DNA from: Aristophania vespae
GTDB lineage: Bacteria; Pseudomonadota; Alphaproteobacteria; Acetobacterales; Acetobacteraceae
Direction: 5' to 3'
Assembly: GCF_009906835.1 (NCBI RefSeq)
Contig: NZ_CP047652.1
Location: 505,001 to 569,000 of the forward strand
Length of the DNA stretch: 64,000 bases
The translations under genes and the position numbers were made by a program. Each line of letters begins with the position of its first letter. The stretch's first letter is position 1. The notes below the pieces were generated by a model. That model had not been told where the DNA came from. It worked only from the letters and a program-made list of their open reading frames with translations, and ran no database searches. Positions 48,803 through 58,744 of this stretch are shown in pieces.

Positions 48803-49676
48803 GAGCGTCTTCTCCCTCTTCTATAGTGAGCCAGGCTTCACAGGCCGCCTTAGCAAGAACACGTACACGGCCAATATAAGATGCGCGTTCTGAAACAGAA
48901 ATTACACCACGTGCATCAAGTAAGTTGAAAAGATGAGAGGCTTTTAAACACTGGTCAAATGCGGGCTGAGCGACGCCGGCTTCAGAAAGACGAAGGGACT
49001 CTTTTTCGCAGTCATTAAAGTGGTTTAACAACATTTTTGTGTCAGCAAGCTCGAAATTATAGCGTGAATAATCTTTTTCAGCACGTAAAAAGACATCGCC
49101 ATAAGTTAGGCCCTGACCATTAAAATCAAGGTCATAAACATTTTCAACGCCCTGAACATACATAGCCAAGCGTTCAAGCCCATAAGTTAGTTCGGTCGAA
49201 GGCATAACAGTTGGAATGCCACCTACTTGCTGGAAATAGGTAAATTGTGTGACTTCCATCCCGTCGCACCAAACTTCCCACCCTAGACCCCAGGCACCAA
49301 TTGTGGGGTTTTCCCAGTCATCTTCAACAAAGCGAATATCATGTTTTTCGGGGTCGATACCGATAGCACGATAGCTTTCCAGTAAGAGATTTTGGCTTTC
49401 CTGCGGTGTGGGTTTAAGTAAAACCTGATATTGGTAATAATGCTGGAGACGGTTGGGGTTTTCTCCATAACGTCCGTCTGAGGGACGACGGCAAGGTTGC
49501 ACATATGCCGCAGCCCAGGGCTTACGACCTAATGCACGTAACGTTGTATAAGGAGAGAGAGTGCCCGCTCCAAGTTCTGTATCATAAGGCTGTAATATAG
49601 CGCAGCCTTTTTCTGCCCAGAATTGATGGAGGCGTAAGATAAGATCTTGGAAGCAAGGAGGCCGGATTAAAGACAA
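48795..49676 (-). CDS. glyQ: glycine–tRNA ligase alpha subunit
   Basis: Catalytic class II subunit of glycyl-tRNA synthetase, 293 residues. The sequence [30 protein letters not shown] and the active-site region [32 protein letters not shown] are nearly invariant in GlyQ. The segment [22 protein letters not shown] is also characteristic. It is transcribed before glyS on the minus strand and diverges from the DUF2076 gene across 267 bp. Confidence 0.97.
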   Translation of the reverse strand: MSLIRPPCFQDLILRLHQFWAEKGCAILQPYDTELGAGTLSPYTTLRALGRKPWAAAYVQPCRRPSDGRYGENPNRLQHYYQYQVLLKPTPQESQNLLLESYRAIGIDPEKHDIRFVEDDWENPTIGAWGLGWEVWCDGMEVTQFTYFQQVGGIPTVMPSTELTYGLERLAMYVQGVENVYDLDFNGQGLTYGDVFLRAEKDYSRYNFELADTKMLLNHFNDCEKESLRLSEAGVAQPAFDQCLKASHLFNLLDARGVISVSERASYIGRVRVLAKAACEAWLTIEEGEDAHG

Positions 49677-49806
49677 TTCACTAGGCTCCGTTTAGAGATA
49701 TAATTCAGTCTATCTTAGCCTATGAAATATCATATCTCCAGAGTGTGAAATATGTTGATATTTAATTGCTGAGAATTAATAAATCATCGTGCAAATTAAC
49801 GTTAAG

Positions 49807-49836
49807 TTAACAAGCTTATTAAGCTTCACCTATAAA
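49807..49836 (+). promoter_or_regulatory. candidate sigma-70-type promoter upstream of the DUF2076 gene
   Basis: TTAACA (49807–49812) and TATAAA (49831–49836) are separated by 18 bp, within the glyQ/DUF2076 divergent gap. The spacer contains two AAGCTT copies. The match is modest and unproven. Confidence 0.3.
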
Positions 49837-49943
49837 TGGCCTTAGAGAAGTCCTGTTATCTTGCGGTCGAAGGTGATAAATATCATATCTAAGATCAGAA
49901 TAACTGCTTTTTGCTAAAGTGGTGAGAAAAGGATGGCATTCTT

Positions 49944-50756
49944 ATGAACTCTGAAGAACGGGATCTCATTAGTCGCTTTGTGGCACGCGTGGGGGCTGGT
50001 CATTCAGCTCCAGGTGCTCAGGGTGGACAGGTTGCCCTAGCCCCTATTGATCCGGAAGCTGATCGCTTTATTGCTGAAAATTTTGAAAAATATCCAGAGG
50101 CACGTTATCGTATTACGCAGCTTGCTGTTGTTCAGGAAGCGGCTTTGTCTCAGGCCCAGAACCGTATTCGTGACCTTGAGTTTCAGCTTCAGCAGGCTCG
50201 CTCACAGCTTATGCAAAATAATCAGCAGCAGCAGCAATCAGGTGGGTTTTTGGGTGGCCTTTTTGGGGGGCGCAAAACACCACAACAGGCTCCTAATGCT
50301 TACCCACCAGGATGGGGACCGCAGGCAAATATGGCACAAAGACCGCCAATGCCCCAGGGTGGTTATCAAAATGGATATGCGCCACCACCAGGGTACCAGC
50401 CTGGTATGTTTCAGCGTTCTGGCTCAGGATTTTTGGGCTCGGCCTTGTCAACTGCCGCAGGTGTTGCTGGTGGTATGATGGCGGCTAATGCGCTCGAAGG
50501 GCTTTTTAGCGGTCATCACGGTGCTGCCGCCGGTGGTGCAGATAACGCGGCCGGTTTTGGCGGAGATAATGCTGCTGGAGCGGCTGGTGGCTTCGGAGGA
50601 TCCGATCCTTTTGATGGTGCCGGGACAGAAGGGTCAGGCTTTAGTGATGGTGATTTTTCACAAAGTGGTTCTGACGATTTCTTTGGTAATGATAGCGGCG
50701 GCTTCGATGGTGATTTCGGTGGTGACTTCGATGGCGGCGGTTTTGACGATTTCTAA
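49944..50756 (+). CDS. DUF2076 domain-containing protein
   Basis: A 270-residue protein of unknown function. The N-terminal ~90 residues match the DUF2076 pattern: MNSEERDLISRFVARVG, then DPEADRFIAENFEKYPEARYRITQLAVVQEAAL and a Gln-rich helix. A Gly/Gln/Pro-rich middle holds a hydrophobic glycine segment (FLGSALSTAAGVAGGMMAANALEGLF), and the tail is highly acidic and Gly/Asp/Phe-rich, ending in repeated GGFDGDF-like units. No enzyme motif is seen. Family members are described as periplasmic ligand-binding-like or heat-induced proteins, but nothing here tests that. It precedes the Rieske oxidoreductase by 26 bp. Confidence 0.85.
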   Translation: MNSEERDLISRFVARVGAGHSAPGAQGGQVALAPIDPEADRFIAENFEKYPEARYRITQLAVVQEAALSQAQNRIRDLEFQLQQARSQLMQNNQQQQQSGGFLGGLFGGRKTPQQAPNAYPPGWGPQANMAQRPPMPQGGYQNGYAPPPGYQPGMFQRSGSGFLGSALSTAAGVAGGMMAANALEGLFSGHHGAAAGGADNAAGFGGDNAAGAAGGFGGSDPFDGAGTEGSGFSDGDFSQSGSDDFFGNDSGGFDGDFGGDFDGGGFDDF

Positions 50757-50782
50757 ACTATAAAAGAAAAAAGGAGGGCAGA

Positions 50783-52336
50783 ATGTCTGATAGCGTCGAA
50801 GGCCAAACATTTCATGATGTCGCAGCATTAAACAGTCTGGAAGAGGGGAAAATACACCCTCTTTCTGTGGCTGGTCACGCCATAGTTTTAGTGCGCCGAG
50901 GTGATGAGGTGCAGGCTCTCGGTGGTAGATGCCCTCATAAAGGGGCTCCCATTGATCAGGGAGCCCTATGTCACACAAAAGCAAATGGTGACGTGCTGGT
51001 TTGCCCATGGCATAAGGCTGTTTTTTCAGCAGCAACGGGTGAGCTTGTTGAGCCAATCGCTTTTGCGCCCTTACCGACTTATCCCGTCGAGGTCATTCAG
51101 GGACGTGTTTTGGTTGGAATCAGGCCGAAAGAATTACCCCAACCTGCTCCTATCAAGAAAGACGAGTCCGTATTAATTATCGGTGGTGGTGGGGCTGCGG
51201 CAAGCGCCATCTATACCCTTCGGCAAGGTGGTTATGCGGGTAAAATTACGATGATAAGCAGAGAAAAAATTCTCCCTTATAATCGTACAGCCTTAAGTAA
51301 AACGGTCATTTTGAGCGACCCTGAAAAGCTTAAATTACCGTTCTTGCTTGATGAGTCCTATTATCAACAGAATAATATAGAAGTTATTTACGATACTGTT
51401 GTTGCTTTTGACCCTGCCACGCACATAGCGACGTTGAAAGATGGTTCAACGAAGCGTGGAGACAATGTTATTTTAGCCATGGGTGCTAAACCTAATCAGC
51501 TTGACGTTCCTGGCGCCGATCTTGAAGGCGTTATGACACTACGCAACCTCAAAGAAGCCCAGCATATGGCAGAGGTTATCAAGCCCGAAGATGTCGTTGT
51601 GCTCGTTGGCGGTGGGTTTATCTGCCTAGAAGTAGCATCGGCATTAAGACAAAAAGGTGTGGGCGTTACAGTTATCTTAGCCGAATCTGTTCCTATGGAA
51701 TCGCAGTTCGGACGTGAATTGGGGCTTATGCTTTTGCATCTTCATGAAGAAAATAGTGTAGCCTTTATCCGTGACAGTAAATTGGTCAAGATTCATGGTG
51801 ATAGCAAAGTTAATGCCATAGAGCTTGATGACGGCACGGTTATACCCTGCTCGCATGTCTTATCAGCAGTGGGTGTCACACCTGATTCCGATTTTATTGA
51901 GGGCCTTCCCAAAGACAATGACGGCTCTTTGATTGTTAATGATGAGATGAAATTAACGGACAAAATATATGCCGTTGGTGATGTCTCTGCTATGCATCGT
52001 AATGGCAGAAATTGCCGCTTTGAGCATTGGCGTCATGCACAGATTCAGGGGCGTATTGCTGCTAAAAGCATTATGGGCGCTCCACTGGATGGCGTACCCA
52101 CTCCATGGTTCTGGACACAACAATTTGGTAAAAAGCTGGAATATTTGGGCTGGGGTGAGCCTTTTGACCGTGTTATCATTGAAGGCGATATGAGAAAATA
52201 TGATTTCATAGCGACCTTCAGAGCAAAAGAACGCATCGTAGGAATAGTCAGCTCTGGCCGGGCTGCCGCAATGGCAGAGGCCGCTGTAAATTACGACCAA
52301 TTCATAGAAGATGACTCAGATAATTCATCCATGTGA
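50783..52336 (+). CDS. FAD-dependent oxidoreductase with N-terminal Rieske domain (AIFL-like)
   Basis: A 517-residue protein. Residues ~1–110 are a Rieske [2Fe-2S] domain with ligands in RCPHKGAP and VCPWHKAVF (Cys-His pairs). The remainder is a pyridine-nucleotide-disulfide oxidoreductase: FAD motif VLIIGGGGAAASAIYTL, NAD motif VVVLVGGGFICLEVASAL, and the FAD-binding KIYAVGDVSAM. This arrangement matches apoptosis-inducing-factor-like/ferredoxin reductases (BenC/NirB group). It probably passes electrons from NADH to a ferredoxin or iron centre; the partner is unknown. RBS AGGAGGG precedes ATG. Confidence 0.9.
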   Translation: MSDSVEGQTFHDVAALNSLEEGKIHPLSVAGHAIVLVRRGDEVQALGGRCPHKGAPIDQGALCHTKANGDVLVCPWHKAVFSAATGELVEPIAFAPLPTYPVEVIQGRVLVGIRPKELPQPAPIKKDESVLIIGGGGAAASAIYTLRQGGYAGKITMISREKILPYNRTALSKTVILSDPEKLKLPFLLDESYYQQNNIEVIYDTVVAFDPATHIATLKDGSTKRGDNVILAMGAKPNQLDVPGADLEGVMTLRNLKEAQHMAEVIKPEDVVVLVGGGFICLEVASALRQKGVGVTVILAESVPMESQFGRELGLMLLHLHEENSVAFIRDSKLVKIHGDSKVNAIELDDGTVIPCSHVLSAVGVTPDSDFIEGLPKDNDGSLIVNDEMKLTDKIYAVGDVSAMHRNGRNCRFEHWRHAQIQGRIAAKSIMGAPLDGVPTPWFWTQQFGKKLEYLGWGEPFDRVIIEGDMRKYDFIATFRAKERIVGIVSSGRAAAMAEAAVNYDQFIEDDSDNSSM

Positions 52337-52443
52337 TATGATTTAAACGGACAGGGCTTGACATAAGGGGGTTGGCTCGGCTTCCTGCCCATCTTAAATC
52401 GTGGTTAATTTTATATAACAGCCGAGGAATAAGGGTAAGATCC

Positions 52444-54252
52444 ATGCACCAGTACCGTACACACACATGCAGCGCATTACGCGCAAATGATGCAGGGAAG
52501 ACCGTACGGCTCTCTGGATGGATCCATAGTAAGCGCGACCACGGGGGCTTACTTTTTATAGATCTGCGTGACCATTACGGTATGACGCAGATTGTTATCC
52601 CTGAAGAAGGGGAGCTTTTAAAGCAGGCTGAACGTTTACGGGTAGAAAGCGTTATTACTGTTACGGGCGAAGTTGTTGTGCGTGAAAATGGCCAGCGTAA
52701 CCCGCAACTACCCACGGGTGATATTGAGCTGCGTGCCAAGGATATTACTGTTCAGTCGGCTGCCGAAGTCCTACCTTTCCAGGTGGCAGGGCAAGAAAAT
52801 TATCCAGAAGATTTACGTCTTAAATATCGTTATCTCGATCTTCGTCGTGACAAAATGCAGCGTAATCTTTTATTACGCAGCCGCGTTATTGCAAGTATGC
52901 GTAGGCGCATGCAGGAGCAGGGCTTTGTAGAGTTTCAAACCCCTATTCTTACAGCATCTTCACCAGAGGGAGCACGTGACTTCTTGGTGCCAGCCCGTTT
53001 GCATCCTGGCAAATTTTATGCTCTTCCGCAGGCGCCTCAGCAATTTAAGCAGCTCGCTATGGTGGCAGGTTTAGAGCGCTATTTCCAAATAGCACCCTGT
53101 TTCCGTGATGAAGCTTCCAGAGCCGATCGTAGTCCTGGTGAATTTTACCAGCTCGATTTTGAAATGTCATTTGCCACTCAGGAAGATGTATTTGGCGTTT
53201 TAGAACCTGTCTTAGCTGGGCTTTTTGAAGAATTTACGCCAGAAGGCTGGAAAATCTCAGACGGAGCTTTTCCTCGTATACCTTTTGCTGATGCCATGCG
53301 CGATTATGGTTCTGATAAACCTGATTTACGTAACCCTCTTATTCTGAAAGACGTGACAAAAGTCTTTGACGGTTCTTCTTTTGGTTTATTTGCCAAAATT
53401 GCAGCTTCAGGTGGAAAAATTAAAGCAATTCCAGCTCCAAATGCTGGTGATAAGCCCCGTACATTCTTCGATAAATTAAATAACTGGGCACGTGAGCAGG
53501 GTGCTGGCGGCCTTGGTTATGTTATTTTTGAAGCAGAAGGCGGCAAAGGCCCGATTGCGAAAAATCTGGAAGCTGAACGTTTGCAGGAATTGCGTGATAT
53601 TTGTGGCCTAAAAGCTGGTGATGCTGTTTTCTTCGCTGCGGGCACAGATAAAGATTATGCTGTCTCAAAATTTGCGGGAACTGTTCGCACCAAAATTGCT
53701 ACAGAACTCGACCTTATTGAGAAAAATGCCTTCCGTTTCTGCTGGGTTGTTGATTTCCCAATGTATGAGCATAATGAAGAAACGGGGAGAATTGACTTCT
53801 CACATAATCCATTCTCAATGCCGCAAGGCGGCTTAGATGCTCTTAACAACCACGATCCTTTGACCATTAAGGCTTATCAATATGATATTGTCTGTAATGG
53901 TGTAGAGCTGTCTTCTGGTGCTATCAGAAACCACCGCCCGGATATAATGTTGCGTGCTTTTGAAATTGCAGGTTATGGCCCGGAAGTCGTTGAAGAGCGT
54001 TTTGGTGGTATGTTAAATGCGTTCCGTTATGGCGCTCCTCCTCATGGTGGTGCAGCTCCAGGTGTGGATCGTATTGTCATGTTATTGGCTGATGAACCAA
54101 ATATCAGAGAAGTTATTTTATTCCCACTCAATCAGGGTGGTGAAGACTTGATGATGGAAGCACCAGCTCCAATTGAGCCAGCACGTTTAAAAGAGCTTTC
54201 GCTCAAGCTCGACTTGCCTAAACCTAAAGTCACAGCGGCGCCTCAGAACTAG
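52444..54252 (+). CDS. aspS: aspartate–tRNA ligase
   Basis: Class II synthetase, 602 residues from ATG 52444 ([26 protein letters not shown]). An OB-fold anticodon-binding domain comes first ([24 protein letters not shown]), then the class II core with [45 protein letters not shown] (motif 2) and a GAD insertion domain. Motif 3 is [19 protein letters not shown]. In-frame sequence upstream to 52372 lacks a ribosome site and is not family-like, so it is left out. Whether the enzyme also charges tRNA-Asn cannot be decided here. Confidence 0.96.
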   Translation: MHQYRTHTCSALRANDAGKTVRLSGWIHSKRDHGGLLFIDLRDHYGMTQIVIPEEGELLKQAERLRVESVITVTGEVVVRENGQRNPQLPTGDIELRAKDITVQSAAEVLPFQVAGQENYPEDLRLKYRYLDLRRDKMQRNLLLRSRVIASMRRRMQEQGFVEFQTPILTASSPEGARDFLVPARLHPGKFYALPQAPQQFKQLAMVAGLERYFQIAPCFRDEASRADRSPGEFYQLDFEMSFATQEDVFGVLEPVLAGLFEEFTPEGWKISDGAFPRIPFADAMRDYGSDKPDLRNPLILKDVTKVFDGSSFGLFAKIAASGGKIKAIPAPNAGDKPRTFFDKLNNWAREQGAGGLGYVIFEAEGGKGPIAKNLEAERLQELRDICGLKAGDAVFFAAGTDKDYAVSKFAGTVRTKIATELDLIEKNAFRFCWVVDFPMYEHNEETGRIDFSHNPFSMPQGGLDALNNHDPLTIKAYQYDIVCNGVELSSGAIRNHRPDIMLRAFEIAGYGPEVVEERFGGMLNAFRYGAPPHGGAAPGVDRIVMLLADEPNIREVILFPLNQGGEDLMMEAPAPIEPARLKELSLKLDLPKPKVTAAPQN

Positions 54253-54274
54253 GATAGGGCGTTAAGATAGTTTC

Positions 54275-54303
54275 AAGTCCTCTCTTTGAAAAAGAGAGGA
54301 CTT
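54275..54303. terminator. bidirectional terminator between aspS and xth
   Basis: AAGTCCTCTCTTT (54275–54287) pairs perfectly with AAAGAGAGGACTT (54291–54303) around a 3-nt loop, between convergent genes. Confidence 0.88.
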
Positions 54304-54318
54304 TGTGGCCAGTCTTTA

Positions 54319-55089
54319 TTAACGGACTGTTACAATAAGAGGAACGTGGTCAGAAGGTTTTTCGCGAGCACGTTCTTCACGATCAACCACCACTTTTTCT
54401 AGCCTATCGGCTAATGTGGGTGATAATAAAGCGTGATCGATACGCAGGCCCGAGTTTCTTTGAAAAGCGGCAGCCTGATAGTCCCAAAAACTATAAATTC
54501 TTTCATCAGGGTGCAGGGCGCGCAAAGCATCGGTCAGACCTGCCCATAAAAGACGCCGAAATCCCTCGCGGCTTTTGGGGTGTGTTAAGGCGTCATCTGG
54601 TGATAGGGCTCCAGGTGCTAAATCTCTGTCGTGAGGGCAGACATTATAATCACCAATAAAAGCAAAAGGCTGACCAGCCTCTAAAAGGGTCTGAGTTCTT
54701 CTATATAAAGCATCGAAAAAAGAAATTTTGGTCTTAAAGCCTGCTTCTCCACCTGAATTTCCGTTAGGAAGATAAAGATTACCCAAAGTTAGTCCGTTTA
54801 TAGATGCCTCAATATAGCGAGCCGCTGGGTCATCAAAACCCGGGAGATGATCGGTCACTAAAGTTAAGGGAGTGCGGCTTATAAAAGCCACCCCATTATA
54901 AGATTTTTGCCCTTTAACGAGACAATGAAACCCTTCCTCTTCGAAAAGAGAAGGGAACTGCTCTGTCTCACATTTTATTTCCTGTAAGGCGAGGATCTGA
55001 CAATCAGGATGTTGTTTCAACCACTCTAAAACCAAATGGGCACGCATTCGGATAGAATTTATGTTCCAGGTGGCAAAACTAAATGACAT
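54319..55089 (-). CDS. xth: exodeoxyribonuclease III (AP endonuclease)
   Basis: Cuts abasic sites and removes 3' blocks in base-excision repair. It is 256 residues. Endonuclease/exonuclease/phosphatase-fold motifs are FATWNINSIRMR, ALQEIKCETEQFP (metal-binding Glu), GDYNVCPHDRDLAP (catalytic Asp-Asn pair) and LRIDHALLSPTLA, then PSDHVPLIV (final Asp-His). All key residues are present. It lies 22 bp downstream of the Fe-S carrier gene on the same strand. Confidence 0.94.
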   Translation of the reverse strand: MSFSFATWNINSIRMRAHLVLEWLKQHPDCQILALQEIKCETEQFPSLFEEEGFHCLVKGQKSYNGVAFISRTPLTLVTDHLPGFDDPAARYIEASINGLTLGNLYLPNGNSGGEAGFKTKISFFDALYRRTQTLLEAGQPFAFIGDYNVCPHDRDLAPGALSPDDALTHPKSREGFRRLLWAGLTDALRALHPDERIYSFWDYQAAAFQRNSGLRIDHALLSPTLADRLEKVVVDREERAREKPSDHVPLIVTVR

Positions 55090-55111
55090 TGTCAGAAACC
55101 TTTAAAGCGTT

Positions 55112-55450
55112 TTAGGCAAGGGAAAAGCTGCTACCGCATCCACAGGCAGAGGCAGCATTGGGATTATGCACAACAAAATGGGCTCCCATTAATTTATCAA
55201 TAAAATCTAGCTCAGCATCTTCTAGAAGGGGCAGACTAGCAGAATCAACTATAACGCGCGCCTGACCTTGTTCGAAAATCTGGTCATCCTCATTTTGCTG
55301 GCGGTCTAGCTTGAATTGATATTGAAAGCCGTTACAGCCTCCAGCATTTACGGCCACGCGTAAGGCTAAACCTTCTGTCTCATTTTGGGCTTCAATGATC
55401 TCAGCAATGCGTGCAGCCGCAGAAGCAGAAATTCGAAAATTATCAGACAT
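55112..55450 (-). CDS. A-type iron-sulfur cluster carrier (ErpA/IscA/HesB family)
   Basis: A 112-residue protein that carries and inserts Fe-S clusters into apo-enzymes. The three conserved cysteines are seen in NAGGCNGFQYQF and SACGCGSSF. The C-terminal Cys-Gly-Cys motif is exact. ErpA is the likeliest subtype in alphaproteobacteria, but the sequence alone does not separate it from IscA. It is divergent from dgt. Confidence 0.9.
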   Translation of the reverse strand: MSDNFRISASAAARIAEIIEAQNETEGLALRVAVNAGGCNGFQYQFKLDRQQNEDDQIFEQGQARVIVDSASLPLLEDAELDFIDKLMGAHFVVHNPNAASACGCGSSFSLA

Positions 55451-55614
55451 AAAATTTCTCTCAGAAAAACTCTGTGGCAGGTCGTTTTTAAAAAAGGAGC
55501 GATACGTCCCTTAACTTGACTATAGTTTATGAAAAGAGAAGAATCGATGCTTAACTGGAAAAGACCTTTCATTGATAAAGATGGGAAGTCTGTCAGGAAG
55601 AGAGAAGAGGACTT

Positions 55615-56793
55615 ATGACAGCACCTTATGCCGTTCAGCTCGAAGAAGCACGCGGGCGCTTTTATAGTGAGGTAGAAGCCTTGTCTCCTTTCCGTTCTCC
55701 CTGGCAACGAGACCGAGACAGAGTGCTTCATTCAACCGGTTTTAAGACACTGCAATATAAGACTCAGGTCTTTCTCAATCATGAGGGGGATTTTTTCCGA
55801 ACACGCCTGACTCATTCGCTGGAAGTTGCGCAAATAGCACGTTCTGTAGCGCGTAATCTTGGAGTCAATGAAGATCTGACTGAGGTGATCGCTCTAGCTC
55901 ATGATTTAGGGCATACGCCTTTTGGTCATGCAGGAGAAGATGCTTTGGCTCATGCCATGAAAGAGTGGGGAGGATTCGACCATAATCTGCAATCCCTAAG
56001 GCTCGTGACAGAAGTTGAATCTCGTTATCAGGCCTTTGATGGTCTTAATTTGACATGGGAGACATTAGAAGGTCTTGCCAAGCATAATGGCCCGGTAAAA
56101 AAACCATCTTCCTGGCTTGTGGATTTCGATCAGGCCTATCCTCTAAAATTGACTAGTTATGCTTCAATAGAAGCTCAAATTGCTTCTATTTGTGATGATA
56201 TTGCCTATCATGGTCACGATTTAGATGATGGGTTAAGAGCAGGTCTCTTAAAATTTGAAGATTTAGAAGAAGTGCCCCTTCTTAAAACATATCTTGATGA
56301 GGTGCGGGCTTTAGATTGGAAGAAGAGAGATCCGGTTGATCGTGATCAACGTATACGTCATGAATTAGTAAGGCGTGTTATTAATGCCCTGATCAGTGAT
56401 CTTACGGAAAATAGCCTTCTCACACTTAAAGACTTAGCTCCACAAAGTGCTGATGATGTCAGGTATGCAGGCAGGGCCATTATTGGTTTTTCTATGGATA
56501 TGGCAAAGAAGAACAAGGAAGTGAGAAAATTTCTTTACGCTAATATGTATCGTCACTGGAGAGTATTGCGTATGGCACGCAAGGCTCGCAAAGCCTTGAC
56601 AGAAATTTTTTCAATTTTGGGAGATGATCCAAGGTTATTACCAAGCTCATGGCGCGAAAAGGCGATAATGAAGCAGAAAACCGGAGATGAAACGGCCTGT
56701 AGGCGTGTTGTCGCTGATTATATTGCAAGTATGAGCGACCGTTATGCCATGGAAGAGCATGCTCGTTTGACAGATCTGTCAATTCTCGTTTGA
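55615..56793 (+). CDS. dgt: deoxyguanosinetriphosphate triphosphohydrolase-like protein (HD domain)
   Basis: A 392-residue HD-superfamily dNTPase that hydrolyses a dNTP to nucleoside and triphosphate. The N-terminal part has SPFRSPWQRDRDRVLHSTGFKTLQYKTQVF, then the metal site: H in RTRLTHSLEVAQIARSVAR, the HD pair in ALAHDLGHTPFGHAGEDAL and a late Asp in ICDDIAYHGHDLDDGL. This length and motif set match the type 2 dGTPase-like branch. It keeps dNTP pools in check. It precedes argS by about 130 bp. Confidence 0.92.
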   Translation: MTAPYAVQLEEARGRFYSEVEALSPFRSPWQRDRDRVLHSTGFKTLQYKTQVFLNHEGDFFRTRLTHSLEVAQIARSVARNLGVNEDLTEVIALAHDLGHTPFGHAGEDALAHAMKEWGGFDHNLQSLRLVTEVESRYQAFDGLNLTWETLEGLAKHNGPVKKPSSWLVDFDQAYPLKLTSYASIEAQIASICDDIAYHGHDLDDGLRAGLLKFEDLEEVPLLKTYLDEVRALDWKKRDPVDRDQRIRHELVRRVINALISDLTENSLLTLKDLAPQSADDVRYAGRAIIGFSMDMAKKNKEVRKFLYANMYRHWRVLRMARKARKALTEIFSILGDDPRLLPSSWREKAIMKQKTGDETACRRVVADYIASMSDRYAMEEHARLTDLSILV

Positions 56794-56922
56794 GTCTGAC
56801 ATGCTTCAGCACATATCATTCAGGCTGAAAGAGATGATTTAAAAAATATCATACTATCTCTATAAGCAGATTTATAATTTATTATTCTGTCATTATTCAG
56901 TTTAACGGCCCTACAGGAATCT

Positions 56923-58743
56923 ATGTCTATGCCAACTTCCTCTGAAATCTCTAAAGCCTCTGATTGTCTTTTTTCGCAGATGTTAGAGAAGGTGGTAAAC
57001 TGCCTGGAAAGCATTGAACCTACCCTGCCAAAAGAGATTTTAGGACGTATCGAAGTTACGCCAACGCGTGATCCTGCTCATGGTGATATGGCAACCAATG
57101 CAGCTTTATTGGTTGCTAAACCAGCTCGTTGTAAACCACGTGATATCGCTGAAAAGTTAGCTCATGCACTCAGAGATATTCCTGAAATTGAAAAAGCAGA
57201 AATTGCAGGGCCTGGCTTTGTTAATCTCACCCTCAAGGTATCTGTTTGGCAAAATGTCGTTTCGAACATTTTGTTAAAAGGGGATAAAGACTATGGCCGC
57301 TCCCGGTTAGGGCAGGGAAAACGGGCTAATGTTGAATATGTTTCGGCTAATCCGACTGGCCCTATGCATGTTGGACATTGCCGAGGTGCCGTCGTTGGTG
57401 ATGCTCTAGCAAATCTCCTGTCTAAAGCAGGTTATGAGGTTACAAAAGAATATTATATTAATGATGCTGGCACCCAAGTCATTGCTTTAACTTGGGCAAC
57501 TTATTGGCGTTACCTCCAGGCCATTAATATCGATATTCCTGCCGAGGATTTTGATAAATTAGCACCTAATGGGCTTCAATATCAGGGTGATTATTTAATC
57601 CCTGTCGGTAAATTTTTGGCAGATAAATTTGGGCGTTCTCTAGCTGGTGATAATAATGGGGTTGGCCCTGAATCATTGTGGTTTGAGACAGTGCGCCAGA
57701 CAGCACTTGATCACATGATGATGGCCATTAAAGAAGATTTGGCAGCCCTTGGTATTCATCATGATATTTTCTCAAGCGAAGCTTCGGTTCTGGCAGAGGG
57801 TGATGTGAATCAAGCCATCACAAAGCTTCAGGATAAAGGGCTTTTATATGAAGGTGTGTTAGAGCCGCCTAAAGGAAAGCTACCTGATGACTGGGAAGCT
57901 CGTCCTCAAACTTTGTTCCGGTCAACTGATTTTGGCGATGATACTGACCGTGCCCTGCGTAAGGCTGATGGGACCAATACATATTTTGCGAATGATATAG
58001 GATTTCATGCGCGCAAAGCACAACGTTCTGATTTGCTGATTGACGTTTTAGGGGCTGATCACGGGGGATATGTTTCTCGTATGAAGGCGGCCATCTCGGC
58101 CCTAACTGACGGTAAAACAGAGTTTGAAGCTGTATTATGTCAAATAGTGCGGGTGGTAAAAGACGGCGAACCAGTTCGTATGTCTAAAAGAGCAGGCACC
58201 TTTATAACATTGCGTGACCTTCTGGATGAAGTGGGACGTGATGCCGTGCGCTTTATTATGCTCACGCGTAAGGCCGATGCTCAAATGGAGTTCGATCTTA
58301 ACGCAGCCGTTGCGCAGACACGCGATAATCCTGTTTTTTATGTTAATTATGCTCATGCGCGGTGCTGCTCTGTCCTGCGGCATGGCATAGAAATCTATGG
58401 TCAGGAGCGTGTCAGTGAAAAAGCTCTTTCGCAAATAGATCTGTCGAGCTTAACAGCGCCAGAAGAAATAGCAGTGCTACGTCGTCTTGCCGCGTTACCG
58501 CGGCAGATAGAGGCGGCAGCTTCGGTGCGTGAACCACATCGTATTGCAACATATTCCATCGATCTGGCATCTGATTTCCATGCTCTGTGGAATCGGGGCC
58601 GTGAGAACGCAAGTCTCCGCTTTATTCAGGAAGATGCACCTGAGCAAACTTTTGCTCGCTTGGCACTTGTGGCTGCGATTGCCATAACCATAAGAGCAGG
58701 TTTGAATATTCTCGGAGTACAGGCTCTGGAGGAACTACGCTAA
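56923..58743 (+). CDS. argS: arginine–tRNA ligase
   Basis: Class I synthetase, 606 residues. The N-terminal Add-1 domain is followed by the HIGH site in SANPTGPMHVGHCRGAVVGDAL (near 143–164), AAISALTDGKTEFE, and the KMSKS equivalent RMSKRAGTFITL. The C-terminal DALR anticodon domain (NPVFYVNYAHARCCSVLRH) is intact. Two in-frame ATGs (56923 and 56929) are possible; AGGA lies just upstream and suits either. Its stop is one base from the ATG of the SPOR-protein gene. Confidence 0.96.
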   Translation: MSMPTSSEISKASDCLFSQMLEKVVNCLESIEPTLPKEILGRIEVTPTRDPAHGDMATNAALLVAKPARCKPRDIAEKLAHALRDIPEIEKAEIAGPGFVNLTLKVSVWQNVVSNILLKGDKDYGRSRLGQGKRANVEYVSANPTGPMHVGHCRGAVVGDALANLLSKAGYEVTKEYYINDAGTQVIALTWATYWRYLQAINIDIPAEDFDKLAPNGLQYQGDYLIPVGKFLADKFGRSLAGDNNGVGPESLWFETVRQTALDHMMMAIKEDLAALGIHHDIFSSEASVLAEGDVNQAITKLQDKGLLYEGVLEPPKGKLPDDWEARPQTLFRSTDFGDDTDRALRKADGTNTYFANDIGFHARKAQRSDLLIDVLGADHGGYVSRMKAAISALTDGKTEFEAVLCQIVRVVKDGEPVRMSKRAGTFITLRDLLDEVGRDAVRFIMLTRKADAQMEFDLNAAVAQTRDNPVFYVNYAHARCCSVLRHGIEIYGQERVSEKALSQIDLSSLTAPEEIAVLRRLAALPRQIEAAASVREPHRIATYSIDLASDFHALWNRGRENASLRFIQEDAPEQTFARLALVAAIAITIRAGLNILGVQALEELR

Positions 58744-58744
58744 A

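Noticed and set aside
52372-52443. 24-residue N-terminal extension of AspS
   Set aside because: No ribosome site, not family-like; AspRS normally begins MHxYRTHxC as at 52444.
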